Assembly (NCBI RefSeq): GCF_001968825.1
Contig: NZ_MIEU01000011.1
Location: 310,001-374,000, forward strand
Direction: 5' to 3'
Length of the DNA stretch: 64,000 bases
DNA from: Tersicoccus sp. Bi-70
Lineage (GTDB): Bacteria > Actinomycetota > Actinomycetes > Actinomycetales > Micrococcaceae
Each line of letters opens with the position of its first letter. Position 1 is the stretch's first letter. Of this stretch, positions 41,361 through 49,699 are shown piece after piece. The notes below the pieces were generated by a model. It was not told the origin of the DNA. It worked only from the letters and a program-made list of their open reading frames with translations, and did no database searches. The position numbers and the translations under genes were made by a program.

Positions 41361-42128
41361 TCAGCGCGGGCTCAGTTCCGCCGAGATCCGACGCGCGGAG
41401 GCCTGCAGAGCGGGCACGGCGCGGTCGGCGAAGTCCTCGCCCACCCGGGTGGTGGGGCCCGAGACGGAGACCGCCATGGGTGTGGGCGCGTCCGGGACGG
41501 CGACGGCGAAGCACCGCACGCCGAGTTCCTGTTCGCCGTCGTCGATGGCGTACCCGCGGCGGCGGATCTCGGCCAGGTCCTCGAGCAGCGACTCGGTGGT
41601 CGCGTGGCTGTGCTCGGTGTGCACGGGCATGCCGGCGCTCGCGACGATCCGGAGCACGTCGGCGTCCGGCAGCTGGGCCAGGATCGCCTTGCCGACGCCG
41701 GTGTCGTGGGTGTGGGCACGGCGCCCCACCTCGGTGAACATGCGCATCGGGTGCGGGGAGGGCTTCTGGGCGACGTACACGATCATGTCGCCGTCCAGCA
41801 CCGCCATGTTCGCGGTCTCCCCGAGGTCGTCGACGAGCGAGGCGAGCTCCGTGCGAGCCGCCGAGCCGAGCTGCCGGCCGGCCATCTCGCCGAGCTGGAT
41901 CAGCCGCGCACCGAGGGCGTACCGCCGGGAGGGCAGCTGCCGGACGTACCCGAGAGCCACCATGGTGCGCAGCAGCCGGTGGATCGTCGGCATCGGCAAC
42001 CCCGACAGGATGGCCAGGTCGCTCAGCGAGACCTCCCCGCCGGCGCCCGAGATGGCCTCGAGCAACTCGAACACCCGCTCCACGGACTGCACCCCGGCGC
42101 CGCTGCGGGCCTTCGCATTCTCGGTCAT
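41361..42128 (-). CDS. IclR-family transcriptional regulator
   Basis: A 255-residue regulator with an N-terminal winged helix (about 10-70, QSVERVFELLEAI and LPMPTIHRLLRTMVALGYV) and a C-terminal effector domain (about 80-250, GKAILAQLPDAD and YAIDDGEQELGVRCFAVAV). Family members near glycerate kinase include AllR, which senses glyoxylate. It is divergent from the glycerate kinase gene across 162 bases containing a dyad that recurs near malate synthase. It probably represses both loci. The effector is inferred from context. Confidence 0.88.
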   Translation of the reverse strand: MTENAKARSGAGVQSVERVFELLEAISGAGGEVSLSDLAILSGLPMPTIHRLLRTMVALGYVRQLPSRRYALGARLIQLGEMAGRQLGSAARTELASLVDDLGETANMAVLDGDMIVYVAQKPSPHPMRMFTEVGRRAHTHDTGVGKAILAQLPDADVLRIVASAGMPVHTEHSHATTESLLEDLAEIRRRGYAIDDGEQELGVRCFAVAVPDAPTPMAVSVSGPTTRVGEDFADRAVPALQASARRISAELSPR

Positions 42129-42188
42129 CCCGTGCTCCTCTCGCCGTGGCGTACCGGCACGGCGAGCCACCGTCCTACGGTCCAGACT

Positions 42189-42203
42189 TTCCACGATACA
42201 GAA
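42189..42203. promoter_or_regulatory. Candidate IclR-type operator (IclR/glycerate kinase)
   Basis: TTCCACGATACAGAA, an imperfect dyad (TTC...GAA arms), in the divergent promoter region of the IclR and glycerate kinase genes. It shares TTCCACGATA with the box at 39253. Confidence 0.55.
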
Positions 42204-42290
42204 TCGATGGGCGGGGGACGCGGGCTCGACCGCGACTATCCTGACCGCATCCGCCTTCGCACAGGGCACCGACGAGGAGATGAGCAGTCC

Positions 42291-43508
42291 ATGGCGCACC
42301 CGCCGGCACCGATCCACACCGCGACCGGCCCCCGCATCGTCATCGCCTCGGACAAGTTCAAGGGCTCCGCGACGGCGGACGAGGTCGGGGCGGCCCTGGC
42401 GTCCGGGATCCTCGCCGTCCGGGCCGACGCCACGGTCGAGGTCGTGCCGGTCGCCGACGGGGGAGAGGGCACGCTCGACGCCGCTCTCGCCGGGGGGTTC
42501 GGCCGTCGTGACGTGACGGTGCACGGGCCGACGGGGAAGCCGCTGACGGCGGCGTTCGGTCTCCGCGGTGACGAGGCGTTCGTCGAGATGGCGGCAGCCT
42601 CGGGTCTGGCCGTGCTGCCGGAGGGCCTGCCGGCGCCGTTGACGGCGAGCAGCCGCGGCACCGGGGACCTGATCCGCGCCGCCCTGGACGCGGGAGCCCG
42701 CCGTGTCGTCCTCGGTGTCGGTGGGAGCGCGAGCACCGACGGCGGCGCGGGCATGCTGACCGCTCTCGGCGTCCGGCTGCTCGACGCGGCGGGCCGGGAC
42801 CTGCCGGACGGGGGTGGTGCGCTGGAGCGGCTGGACCGTGTCGACGTGTCCGGACTCGACCCGCGCCTGCCGGACGTGGACGTCGTCCTCGCGAGCGACG
42901 TCGAGAACCCCCTCCTCGGCGCCCGGGGCGCCGCCGCGGTGTTCGGTCCGCAGAAGGGGGCCTCGGCCGAGGGCGTGCGACGCCTGGAAGTGGGACTGCA
43001 CTGGTACGCCGAGCTGCTGGGCGTCGCCCTCGGCGCGGCGGGCACCCGCCCCGCGGACCGGGCCGGCGCCGGTGCGGCGGGCGGCGTCGGGTTCGCCGCC
43101 CTGGCGGCGCTGCGGGCGCGGCGGCGGGCCGGAGCCGACCTCGTCATGGAGCTCGTGGGCCTTCCGGCGCGGATCGCCGGAGCCGACCTCGTGATCACGG
43201 GGGAAGGCAGCCTCGATGAGCAGTCCCTGGCCGGGAAGACGCCGATGGGCGTCCTCGCCGCCGGGCAGCGGGCGGGGGTCGCCGTGGTGGCCGTCGCCGG
43301 GCGCAGTCTGCTGACGCCGGAGCAGGTCCGCCGGGCGGGCTTCCGTGCCGTCCACACGCTGGCCGAGCTCGAACCCGACCCGGACCGCAGCATGCGCGGC
43401 GCGACGGCCCTGCTGCGCCTCATCGGTGAACGGATCGGCACCGGTCTGCACGACCCGGAGGGGCGTTCGCGAGGCGTCGTCCGCCCGGTGCCCGCCCCGC
43501 GGGCCTGA
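42291..43508 (+). CDS. glxK: Glycerate kinase
   Basis: A 405-residue enzyme of the GlxK/GarK family phosphorylating D-glycerate. Motifs are ASDKFKGSATADEV near the start, VADGGEGTLDA, GVGGSASTDGGAGMLTALG, ASDVENPLLG, AVFGPQKGA and TGEGSLDEQSLAGKTPMGV. Length is slightly above the usual 380, due to a 15-residue N-terminal and an Arg/Pro-rich C-terminal extension. Glycerate arises from glyoxylate via tartronate semialdehyde, which links this gene to the IclR regulator and, through the shared box, to malate synthase. GGAG lies 12 bases before the ATG. Confidence 0.92.
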   Translation: MAHPPAPIHTATGPRIVIASDKFKGSATADEVGAALASGILAVRADATVEVVPVADGGEGTLDAALAGGFGRRDVTVHGPTGKPLTAAFGLRGDEAFVEMAAASGLAVLPEGLPAPLTASSRGTGDLIRAALDAGARRVVLGVGGSASTDGGAGMLTALGVRLLDAAGRDLPDGGGALERLDRVDVSGLDPRLPDVDVVLASDVENPLLGARGAAAVFGPQKGASAEGVRRLEVGLHWYAELLGVALGAAGTRPADRAGAGAAGGVGFAALAALRARRRAGADLVMELVGLPARIAGADLVITGEGSLDEQSLAGKTPMGVLAAGQRAGVAVVAVAGRSLLTPEQVRRAGFRAVHTLAELEPDPDRSMRGATALLRLIGERIGTGLHDPEGRSRGVVRPVPAPRA

Positions 43509-43540
43509 CGACGGCCCGGATCGGCCTGTGACCTGGGACA

Positions 43541-43554
43541 CTTGAACAATCAAG
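43541..43554. promoter_or_regulatory. Palindrome over the promoter of the orphan gene
   Basis: CTTGA-ACAA-TCAAG, perfect 5-base arms, covering the -35 (TTGAAC at 43542). Likely an operator for an unknown regulator. Confidence 0.5.
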
Positions 43555-43571
43555 CACGAGCACCCTACGAT
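43542..43571 (+). promoter_or_regulatory. Promoter of the orphan gene
   Basis: TTGAAC, 18-base spacer, TACGAT (43566-43571). The -10 covers the upstream ATG at 43570, so that ATG cannot be in the transcript and the GTG at 43615 is the start. Confidence 0.6.
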
Positions 43572-43614
43572 GTACTCGTCAGTACGCATCCCAAGTTTCC
43601 GTGGGGGGAACACA

Positions 43615-43992
43615 GTGAATGCCTCGTACTCCGTTGTGCTCGACCGTGGTCTCCATGCACCGGATGCCCTTGAACGTCTCGTTCTGCCCGCCGACTCGAT
43701 GGCGCATGCCCGGCAGCTGCTCGGCAACGTCATCTCGGGGCTGAGCCCGCTGTTCGTCACGCGCGGGCGGCGCACCGACATCGTCGGGGTGAAGGAGGAT
43801 CACTTCATCCTCGTCACCAAGGGCCGCTTCGGCACCATCAAGGACATGACCCGGGCGCACATCGAGGTCTCCCTCGGCCCGGCGATCGACCGGGCCGCTA
43901 AGACCAACGTCGTCCCGGAGGCGCTGCAGCCCTCCGCGGTCATCGAGCTTCCCGTCCTCGCGCAGGACGAACCGGACCTGCTCGTCTCCTGA
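43615..43992 (+). CDS. Unknown small protein
   Basis: A 125-residue protein I do not recognise. It has no signal peptide, membrane segment or cysteine. Predicted alternation of strands and helices suggests a compact globular fold; the middle is Arg/Lys/Thr-rich (FVTRGRRTDIVGVKEDHFILVTKG) and the tail acidic. GGGGGGAA lies before the GTG. It has its own promoter with a palindrome and no operon partner, since a weak hairpin (near 44021-44048) precedes the next gene. Function cannot be proposed. Confidence 0.6.
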   Translation: MNASYSVVLDRGLHAPDALERLVLPADSMAHARQLLGNVISGLSPLFVTRGRRTDIVGVKEDHFILVTKGRFGTIKDMTRAHIEVSLGPAIDRAAKTNVVPEALQPSAVIELPVLAQDEPDLLVS

Positions 43993-44107
43993 GGCGCCCC
44001 GGCCCCGCCGGAATTTCTCGTCCTCCCCGCGGTTGTACCGGGGGAGAACGGCACACCCGACCCTCGGTCGCGCGTGCCATGGACGACGAGAAGAGAAGGG
44101 GTGAACC

Positions 44108-45124
44108 GTGGTCGCGCTCTCCATCCTCGACCTGGTCCCACGCAGTGAGGGGCAGGACGCGACCGACGCCCTGCAGGCCAGCGCCGATCTGGCGGTCGTC
44201 GCCGACGCCACCGGCTACCGGCGGCTCTGGTACGCCGAACACCACAACACCGGCGTCTTCCTCAGTTCCGCGACCGCGCTGCTGATCGGCCGTGCCGCGC
44301 AGCTGACCCAGCGGATCCGCGTCGGTTCGGGCGGTGTCATGCTCCCCAACCACCCGCCGCTGACCGTCGCCGAGCAGTTCGGCACCCTCGCCGCCATGTA
44401 CGGCGACCGGATCGACCTCGGGCTCGGCCGGGCGCCCGGCACCGATCCCCGCACCGCCGCCCTGCTGCGCCGGGGCGACTCGTCCGAACCCGCCTTCGCC
44501 GGGGAGATCGCCCAGCTGCAGGCCTGGTTCGGCGACCAGCGGCAGCTGCCGGTCAAGGCCGGCCCCGCCCTGAACCGGCACGTGCCGCTGTGGGTGCTCG
44601 GCTCCTCGACCTCCGGCGCGATGGTGGCCGGCCAGCTCGGCCTGCCCTACGCCGCGGCCTCCCACTTCTCCCCGCAGAGCCTGATGGACGCGCTCGCCGT
44701 CTACCGGCAGTACTTCGACCCGAAGGCGCCGACCGCCCAGATCGACCGGCCGTACGCGATGGCCGGCGTCAACGTCGTCGTCGCGGACACGGACGACGAG
44801 GCCGAGCGCCAGTTCACCACCCACCTGCAGATGGCCCGCGGCATCGTGCGCAACGACCGGCGCGCGCTGCTGCCGCCGGACCAGGCCGCGGTGAACAGTT
44901 GGGACCCCTACGAGCTGGCGATGGTCCGCTCGCGCCTCACCGCGAGTGCGGTCGGCAGCCCGGCCACCGTGCGGGAGCAGCTGGACCGCTTCGTGGCCAC
45001 CACCGGGGTCGACGAGCTGATGACCGTGACCTACACGCACGATCCGGCCGTCCGGGTGCGGTCCGTGCAGCTGCTGGCCGACGCGGTGCGTCCGACGGCG
45101 GAGGCGAGCGCCGCGGCACTCTGA
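44108..45124 (+). CDS. LLM-class flavin-dependent oxidoreductase
   Basis: A 338-residue luciferase-like monooxygenase-family protein. It begins with LSILDLVPRSEGQ and has RLWYAEHHNTGVFLSSATALLIG, RIRVGSGGVMLPNHPP, a GLGRAPGTDPRTAALLR loop and the late GSPATVREQLDRF, all typical of the FMN-dependent single-component subgroup. No second flavin protein is adjacent. The GTG start at 44108 has AGGGGTG upstream. Substrate unknown. Confidence 0.88.
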   Translation: MVALSILDLVPRSEGQDATDALQASADLAVVADATGYRRLWYAEHHNTGVFLSSATALLIGRAAQLTQRIRVGSGGVMLPNHPPLTVAEQFGTLAAMYGDRIDLGLGRAPGTDPRTAALLRRGDSSEPAFAGEIAQLQAWFGDQRQLPVKAGPALNRHVPLWVLGSSTSGAMVAGQLGLPYAAASHFSPQSLMDALAVYRQYFDPKAPTAQIDRPYAMAGVNVVVADTDDEAERQFTTHLQMARGIVRNDRRALLPPDQAAVNSWDPYELAMVRSRLTASAVGSPATVREQLDRFVATTGVDELMTVTYTHDPAVRVRSVQLLADAVRPTAEASAAAL

Positions 45125-45214
45125 TGCCCGGCCCGTCGACCTCCTGACCGGCCGACCCGCCGCCGACTAGGCTGGACCCGTCCCCGGGTGCCCCGGGGCG
45201 GGGAGGGGCGACCC

Positions 45215-46522
45215 GTGTCCACGAGCAGGTCCGGCAGCATCCCGGAGGCCGGTGACCCGGCCGGCGTGCGCGATCCGCACGGTCGCCTCGACGGCCCGCT
45301 CGCGCTCGCCGAACCCGTCGAGGGCGTCCGGCCGCGATGGGTCCTCTCGGTCACCCTCGCGACCCTCGGCGTCAACGCCGTCCTCTTCGCCTGCATCAAG
45401 ATCTACCTCGCCCTCCAGGCCCAGCAGTTCGACGCCGGGCAGAAGGAGGCGGTGCTCGCCCTCGTCACCGGCGTCGGCGCCGCGGTCTCCCTCGTCGCCA
45501 ACCCGGTGTTCGGGGCCGTCTCGGACCGCACCGTCTCCCGCTTCGGGCGGCGCGTGCCCTGGGTCGTCATCGGCGCGGGCATCGCCGTCGTGGGTCTGCT
45601 CGTGCTGGCGGTCAGCCCCGGCATCGGCGTCATGGTGGTCGGCTGGTCCCTCGTCCAGGCCGGCTGCAACGCCATGACGGCAGCTCTGACCGCGGCCGTG
45701 CCGGACCGGGTGCCCCGCCGGCAGCGAGGCCGGGTGGGCGGCTGGATCGCGCTGGGCACGACCACCGGCATCCTGCTCGGCATGGTGATCGCGAACGTCG
45801 CCCGGGACCTGCTGCCGGGCTATCTGCTCTGCGCCGCCGTCATCGTCGTCCTCGCCGTGCCGTACCTGCGCGGCTCCCGCGACGTGCCGCTGCAGCGGCA
45901 CGAACGCCCGGAGGCGAGCACCCGCGAGCTGCTCACCGGCTTCTGGATCTCCCCGCGCCGCCACCCCGACTTCGGCTGGGCGTGGATCACCCGGTTCCTC
46001 GTCTTCCTCGGCAACTCGATGTTCACGCTGTACCTGCTGTACTTCCTCCAGGACGCCGTGCACCACCCTGACCCGACGTTCGGGGTGCTCGTGCTCACCG
46101 GGTGCTACGTCGCCGCCGTGCTCGTCACCGCCGTGATCGCCGGGCCCGCATCGGATCGGATCGGCCGCCGCAAGCCCTTCGTCATCGGCGCCTCGCTCGT
46201 GATCGCGGCCGCCTCCCTGATCGCCGCCTTCGTTCCCACCTTCTCCGGGGCCCTGGTCGCCGCGATCGTGCTCGGCATCGGCTTCGGCGCCTACCTGGCC
46301 GTCGACTTCGCGCTGCTCACCGAGGTGCTGCCGGCCGCCGCGAACCGGGGCAGGGACATGGGGGTGATCAACATCGCGGCGTCCCTGCCGCAGGTGCTCG
46401 CCCCGGTGATCGCCTGGCCACTCGTCACCTCGGGCGGCGGTTTCGTGGCGTTGTTCTGCTGCGCCGCCCTGGCCGGGCTGCTCGGCGGGGTGTTCGTCGC
46501 GCCGATCCGATCGGTGCGCTGA
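45215..46522 (+). CDS. MFS transporter
   Basis: A 435-residue transporter with about twelve hydrophobic segments from residue 45 to 430. The loop after the second helix carries FGAVSDRTVSRFGRRVPWV, a variant of the family's G-x-x-x-D-R/K-x-G-R-R/K signature, and the second half has GPASDRIGRRKPFVIG. A TAGGCT -10 (45168-45173) and GGGGAGGGG ribosome site support the GTG at 45215. Substrate is not indicated. The short N-terminal extension is cytosolic. Confidence 0.85.
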   Translation: MSTSRSGSIPEAGDPAGVRDPHGRLDGPLALAEPVEGVRPRWVLSVTLATLGVNAVLFACIKIYLALQAQQFDAGQKEAVLALVTGVGAAVSLVANPVFGAVSDRTVSRFGRRVPWVVIGAGIAVVGLLVLAVSPGIGVMVVGWSLVQAGCNAMTAALTAAVPDRVPRRQRGRVGGWIALGTTTGILLGMVIANVARDLLPGYLLCAAVIVVLAVPYLRGSRDVPLQRHERPEASTRELLTGFWISPRRHPDFGWAWITRFLVFLGNSMFTLYLLYFLQDAVHHPDPTFGVLVLTGCYVAAVLVTAVIAGPASDRIGRRKPFVIGASLVIAAASLIAAFVPTFSGALVAAIVLGIGFGAYLAVDFALLTEVLPAAANRGRDMGVINIAASLPQVLAPVIAWPLVTSGGGFVALFCCAALAGLLGGVFVAPIRSVR

Positions 46523-46560
46523 ACCGCCGACGCAGATCGAACCCGGCCCACCGCCTGTCC

Positions 46561-46566
46561 TACGCT
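46561..46566 (+). promoter_or_regulatory. -10 element of a leaderless promoter (CitE-like gene)
   Basis: TACGCT, 6 bases before the ATG at 46573; no ribosome site. Confidence 0.55.
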
Positions 46567-46572
46567 GGATCC

Positions 46573-47418
46573 ATGCCCGTTCTCCGCAACCAGCGCGCCG
46601 CCGCCCTGCCCGCCACCCTGTCCCGATCCTGGCTGCTCGCCGCCGCCGGGGAGAACGCGGACTTCGCCGCCGCGCTGGCCTCCGAGGCCGACTCGGTCGT
46701 CTTCGACATCGAGGATGCCGTGCCCGCGGACGGCAAGGCCGCCGCGCGTGAACGGGTCCTGAAGGCCCTCGACGGCGGCATGACCGGCTGGGTGCGGATC
46801 AACGACATCAACACCGAGTTCTGGCAGGACGACCTCGACGCCCTGGCCAACGCCCCCGGCCTGCGCGGCGTCATGCTCGCCAAGACCGAGAAGCCCGAGC
46901 ACGTGACCCTGACGGCCATGCGGTTGCGGCCCGGCACCCCCGTGCTCGCCCTGGTCGAGTCGGCGCTCGGCGTCGAGAACGCGACCGACATCGCGAAGGC
47001 CCCGGGCACCTTCCGGCTGGCGTTCGGCATCGGCGACTTCCGCCGGGACACCGGCGTCGGCGACGATCCGCTGGCCCTCGCCTACGCCCGCGGCCGGCTC
47101 GTCGTCGCCTCCCGCGTCGGCCAGCTGCCCGGCCCGATCGACGGACCGAGCGTCGGTGCCGCCGGGGACGACCTGATGGCCGCCTGTGGCGTCTCCGCCT
47201 CGATGGGCATGACCGGCAAGCTCACGCTGAAGATCGAGCAGACCGAGACGATCAACGCGGGCCTGAGCCCGAGCGCGAGCGAGATCATGTGGGCGCACGA
47301 ACTGCTCGAGGCCCACGAGCACGGCGAGGCCGGCGGCGACGGCAGCTACCTGCCCCGTCTCGCGCGCGCCCAGAAGATCCGCAACCTGGGGGAGTCCTAC
47401 GGGCTCTGGAACGAGTGA
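46573..47418 (+). CDS. HpcH/HpaI aldolase - citrate lyase beta-subunit family (CitE-like)
   Basis: A 281-residue TIM-barrel lyase of the CitE/Mcl family. SWLLAAAGENADF and DSVVFDIEDAVPADGKAAARE give the magnesium-site Glu/Asp; LALVESALGVENA and FGIGDFRRDTG follow. No citrate lyase alpha, gamma or CoA-transferase genes are near, so it is a stand-alone CitE-like enzyme. Such proteins split or form malyl-, citramalyl- or beta-methylmalyl-CoA-type substrates. The actual one is unknown. Leaderless start after TACGCT. Confidence 0.85.
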   Translation: MPVLRNQRAAALPATLSRSWLLAAAGENADFAAALASEADSVVFDIEDAVPADGKAAARERVLKALDGGMTGWVRINDINTEFWQDDLDALANAPGLRGVMLAKTEKPEHVTLTAMRLRPGTPVLALVESALGVENATDIAKAPGTFRLAFGIGDFRRDTGVGDDPLALAYARGRLVVASRVGQLPGPIDGPSVGAAGDDLMAACGVSASMGMTGKLTLKIEQTETINAGLSPSASEIMWAHELLEAHEHGEAGGDGSYLPRLARAQKIRNLGESYGLWNE

Positions 47419-47478
47419 TGCCGCGCACCTGATGCGGATTACATAAGCAAAGCGTTTTCTAATTCGCGGTCGGTGGGG

Positions 47479-47497
47479 TTAGGGTTGCCTTACCCGT
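47479..47497. promoter_or_regulatory. DtxR/IdeR-like iron box
   Basis: TTAGGGTTGCCTTACCC and two further bases match the 19-base IdeR consensus at about 13 positions, with the dyad TTAGG/CC-T-ACC preserved. It lies 40 bases before the siderophore-binding protein gene, the usual position for iron-dependent repression. Confidence 0.75.
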
Positions 47498-47536
47498 TCG
47501 ACGCGGCCCTGTGGTCGCCCTGCCCCGAGGATGCTC

Positions 47537-48568
47537 ATGACTCGCGTGCTCCGACTGCTGGCCGTGCTGGTCAGCGGCGTGCTGTTGCTCAGCGCCTGCT
47601 CCACCGGCCCGGCCTCGACGGGCGGCAGCTCCAGCGGGACCGCCTCCTCCGCCGGTGCCGAGGCGGGAGCCTTCCCGGTCACCATCAAGCACGCGTTCGG
47701 GCAGACCACGATCGAGAAGCAGCCCACCCGGGTCGCCACCATCGGCTGGAGCGATCAGGACATGGCCCTGAGCCTCGGCGTCGTGCCGGTCGGCTCGACG
47801 AAGATCACCTACGGCGGCAACGGCGCCGGATCGACGGACTGGTTCGACGCGAAGCTCAAGGAGCTCGGCGGCACCCAGCCGACCCGCTGGGACGAGAAGG
47901 ACGGCGTCCCGTTCGACGCCGTCGCGAAGGCGAACCCCGACGTCATCCTGGCCACCAACTCGGGGCTGACCCAGGCGGACTACGACAAGCTCACCAAGAT
48001 CGCCCCCGTCGTCGCCTACCCGGACCAGGCGTGGACGACGCCGTGGCAGACGTCCCTGACCATGGTGGGCCAGGCGCTCGGCCGTCCGGCCGCGGCGAAG
48101 AAGGCGGAGCAGGAGACCCTCGACCGCATCCGCACGGCCGTCGACCAGCACCCGGCCGTCAAGGGCAGGACGTTCATCTTCGCCTCCGCGATGTCGACCG
48201 ACACGTCCAAGCTCTCCGTCTACACCTCGGTGGACAACCGGGTACGGGTGCTCTCCGAGCTCGGCCTGAAGGTCGCGCCCGTCGTCGAGCAGCTGAACAG
48301 CTCCAAGGGCGCCTTCTACTACGACGTCTCCGCCGAGCGGGCGCCGAAGCTGACCTCCGACATCGCGATGATCTACTCCGACGCCAAGGACGTGGCGACG
48401 AAGGACAAGTTGCTCAGCCAGATGCCGGCCATCAAGCGCGGCGCGTCGGTGGTGGTGACGGACGAGCCGGAGGCCACCACGCTGACCACCCCGTCCCCGC
48501 TGTCCATCCCGACGCTGCTCTCGACCTACCTGCCGCAGCTGGACGCCGCCGCCCAGAAGGCCGGCTGA
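47537..48568 (+). CDS. Iron-siderophore ABC transporter, substrate-binding lipoprotein
   Basis: A 343-residue lipoprotein. The signal peptide ends in the lipobox LLSAC (Cys21), followed by a Ser/Thr-rich linker and a class III siderophore-binding fold (about 45-340) with RVATIGWSDQDMALSLGV and NPDVILATNSGL. The ATG at 47537 is chosen over one six bases upstream because CGAGG then has proper spacing. It heads the siderophore operon and lies just after the iron box. Binds ferric siderophore outside the membrane. Siderophore type unknown. Confidence 0.9.
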   Translation: MTRVLRLLAVLVSGVLLLSACSTGPASTGGSSSGTASSAGAEAGAFPVTIKHAFGQTTIEKQPTRVATIGWSDQDMALSLGVVPVGSTKITYGGNGAGSTDWFDAKLKELGGTQPTRWDEKDGVPFDAVAKANPDVILATNSGLTQADYDKLTKIAPVVAYPDQAWTTPWQTSLTMVGQALGRPAAAKKAEQETLDRIRTAVDQHPAVKGRTFIFASAMSTDTSKLSVYTSVDNRVRVLSELGLKVAPVVEQLNSSKGAFYYDVSAERAPKLTSDIAMIYSDAKDVATKDKLLSQMPAIKRGASVVVTDEPEATTLTTPSPLSIPTLLSTYLPQLDAAAQKAG

Positions 48569-48604
48569 CCGGACGCCGGCGCGACCGGGGACACGCATCG
48601 ACCG

Positions 48605-49699
48605 ATGAGCACGACGACGGAGCACGTGACGACAGAGCACACGACGACCGGGGCCACGACCCCGCTGCCGGGAACCGCCGCGCGCGGCGGTGCGCAGCGG
48701 GTCCTGTCCTCGCGCGTCGCGCTGCTGGCCGCCGGCTCCGCGGTGCTCCTCGTCCTGCTCTGCTTCGCCTCGCTCGCGATCGGCTCCCAGCCGTTCGCCC
48801 CGGACACCGTCATCGCCGCGCTGACCCACCCGGACCCGAACAGCGGGACCGACGCCATCATCGGCGCCCGCGTGCCCCGCACCGTCGCCGGCCTGCTCGT
48901 CGGGGCGGCCCTCGGCCTCTCCGGCGGCGTCCTGCAGGGCATCACCCGCAACCCCCTCGGGGACGCCGGCCTGCTCGGCATCAACGCCGGCGCGGCGGTC
49001 GCCGTCGTCCTCGCCATCTTCACCGTCGGCGTCGGCTCCCTGACCGGGTACGTGTGGTTCGCCCTCGCCGGCGCCGCGATCGCCACGCTGGTGATCTTCG
49101 CCCTCGCCGGGCTCGGCCCGGGGCGGGCGACCCCGCTCAAGCTCGCCATCACGGGGGCCACCGTCAACGCCGGCCTGGCGTCCATCATCTCGGGCGTGCT
49201 CGTCTCCAGTTCGGAGAGCTTCGACGCCTACCGGCAGTGGCAGGTGGGACTGATCGCCGGGCGCGACTGGGAACAGGTGCTCGTGGTCGCGCCGTTCCTC
49301 GCCGTCGGCGCGGTGCTCGCCCTCGTCAGCGGGCCGGCCCTGAACGGTCTGGCGCTCGGCGACGACGTCGCCCGCGGCCTCGGCCAGCGCATCGGCCTGA
49401 CCCGCGCCGTGGTCTGCGTCGGCGTCGTCCTGCTGGCCGGAGGCGCCACCGCCCTCGCCGGGCCGGTCGCCTTCATCGGCCTCGTCATCCCGCACGCCGT
49501 GCGCTCCCTGACCGGGCCGGACTACCGCGCCGTCCTGCCCCTGTGCGCTCTGCTCGGCCCGACGCTGCTGCTCGGCGCGGACATTCTCGGAAGGGTGATC
49601 GCCCCGCCCGGCGAGATCGCCGTCGGCGTGATGACGGCCGTGATCGGGGCGCCCGTGTTCATCGCCCTGGTCCGCCGCCGGAAGCTGGGCGCCCTGTGA
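48605..49699 (+). CDS. Siderophore ABC transporter permease (FecCD family, 1)
   Basis: A 364-residue permease with about ten hydrophobic segments after a hydrophilic 35-residue N-terminus. The FecCD signature ARVPRTVAGLLVGAALGLSGGVLQGITRNPLG lies near residues 85-120 and LAGPVAFIGLVIPHAVR near 280. It starts 36 bases after the binding-protein gene and overlaps the second permease by four bases (GTGA). Forms the membrane channel with that partner. Confidence 0.92.
   Translation: MSTTTEHVTTEHTTTGATTPLPGTAARGGAQRVLSSRVALLAAGSAVLLVLLCFASLAIGSQPFAPDTVIAALTHPDPNSGTDAIIGARVPRTVAGLLVGAALGLSGGVLQGITRNPLGDAGLLGINAGAAVAVVLAIFTVGVGSLTGYVWFALAGAAIATLVIFALAGLGPGRATPLKLAITGATVNAGLASIISGVLVSSSESFDAYRQWQVGLIAGRDWEQVLVVAPFLAVGAVLALVSGPALNGLALGDDVARGLGQRIGLTRAVVCVGVVLLAGGATALAGPVAFIGLVIPHAVRSLTGPDYRAVLPLCALLGPTLLLGADILGRVIAPPGEIAVGVMTAVIGAPVFIALVRRRKLGAL

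Noticed and set aside
43570-43572. Upstream ATG as start of the orphan gene
   Set aside because: It lies inside the -10 hexamer of its own promoter and has no ribosome site.
47473-49695. Upstream extension of permease 2 to 1103 codons
   Set aside because: It overlaps two confirmed genes in another frame; the GTG at 49696 gives the family length.
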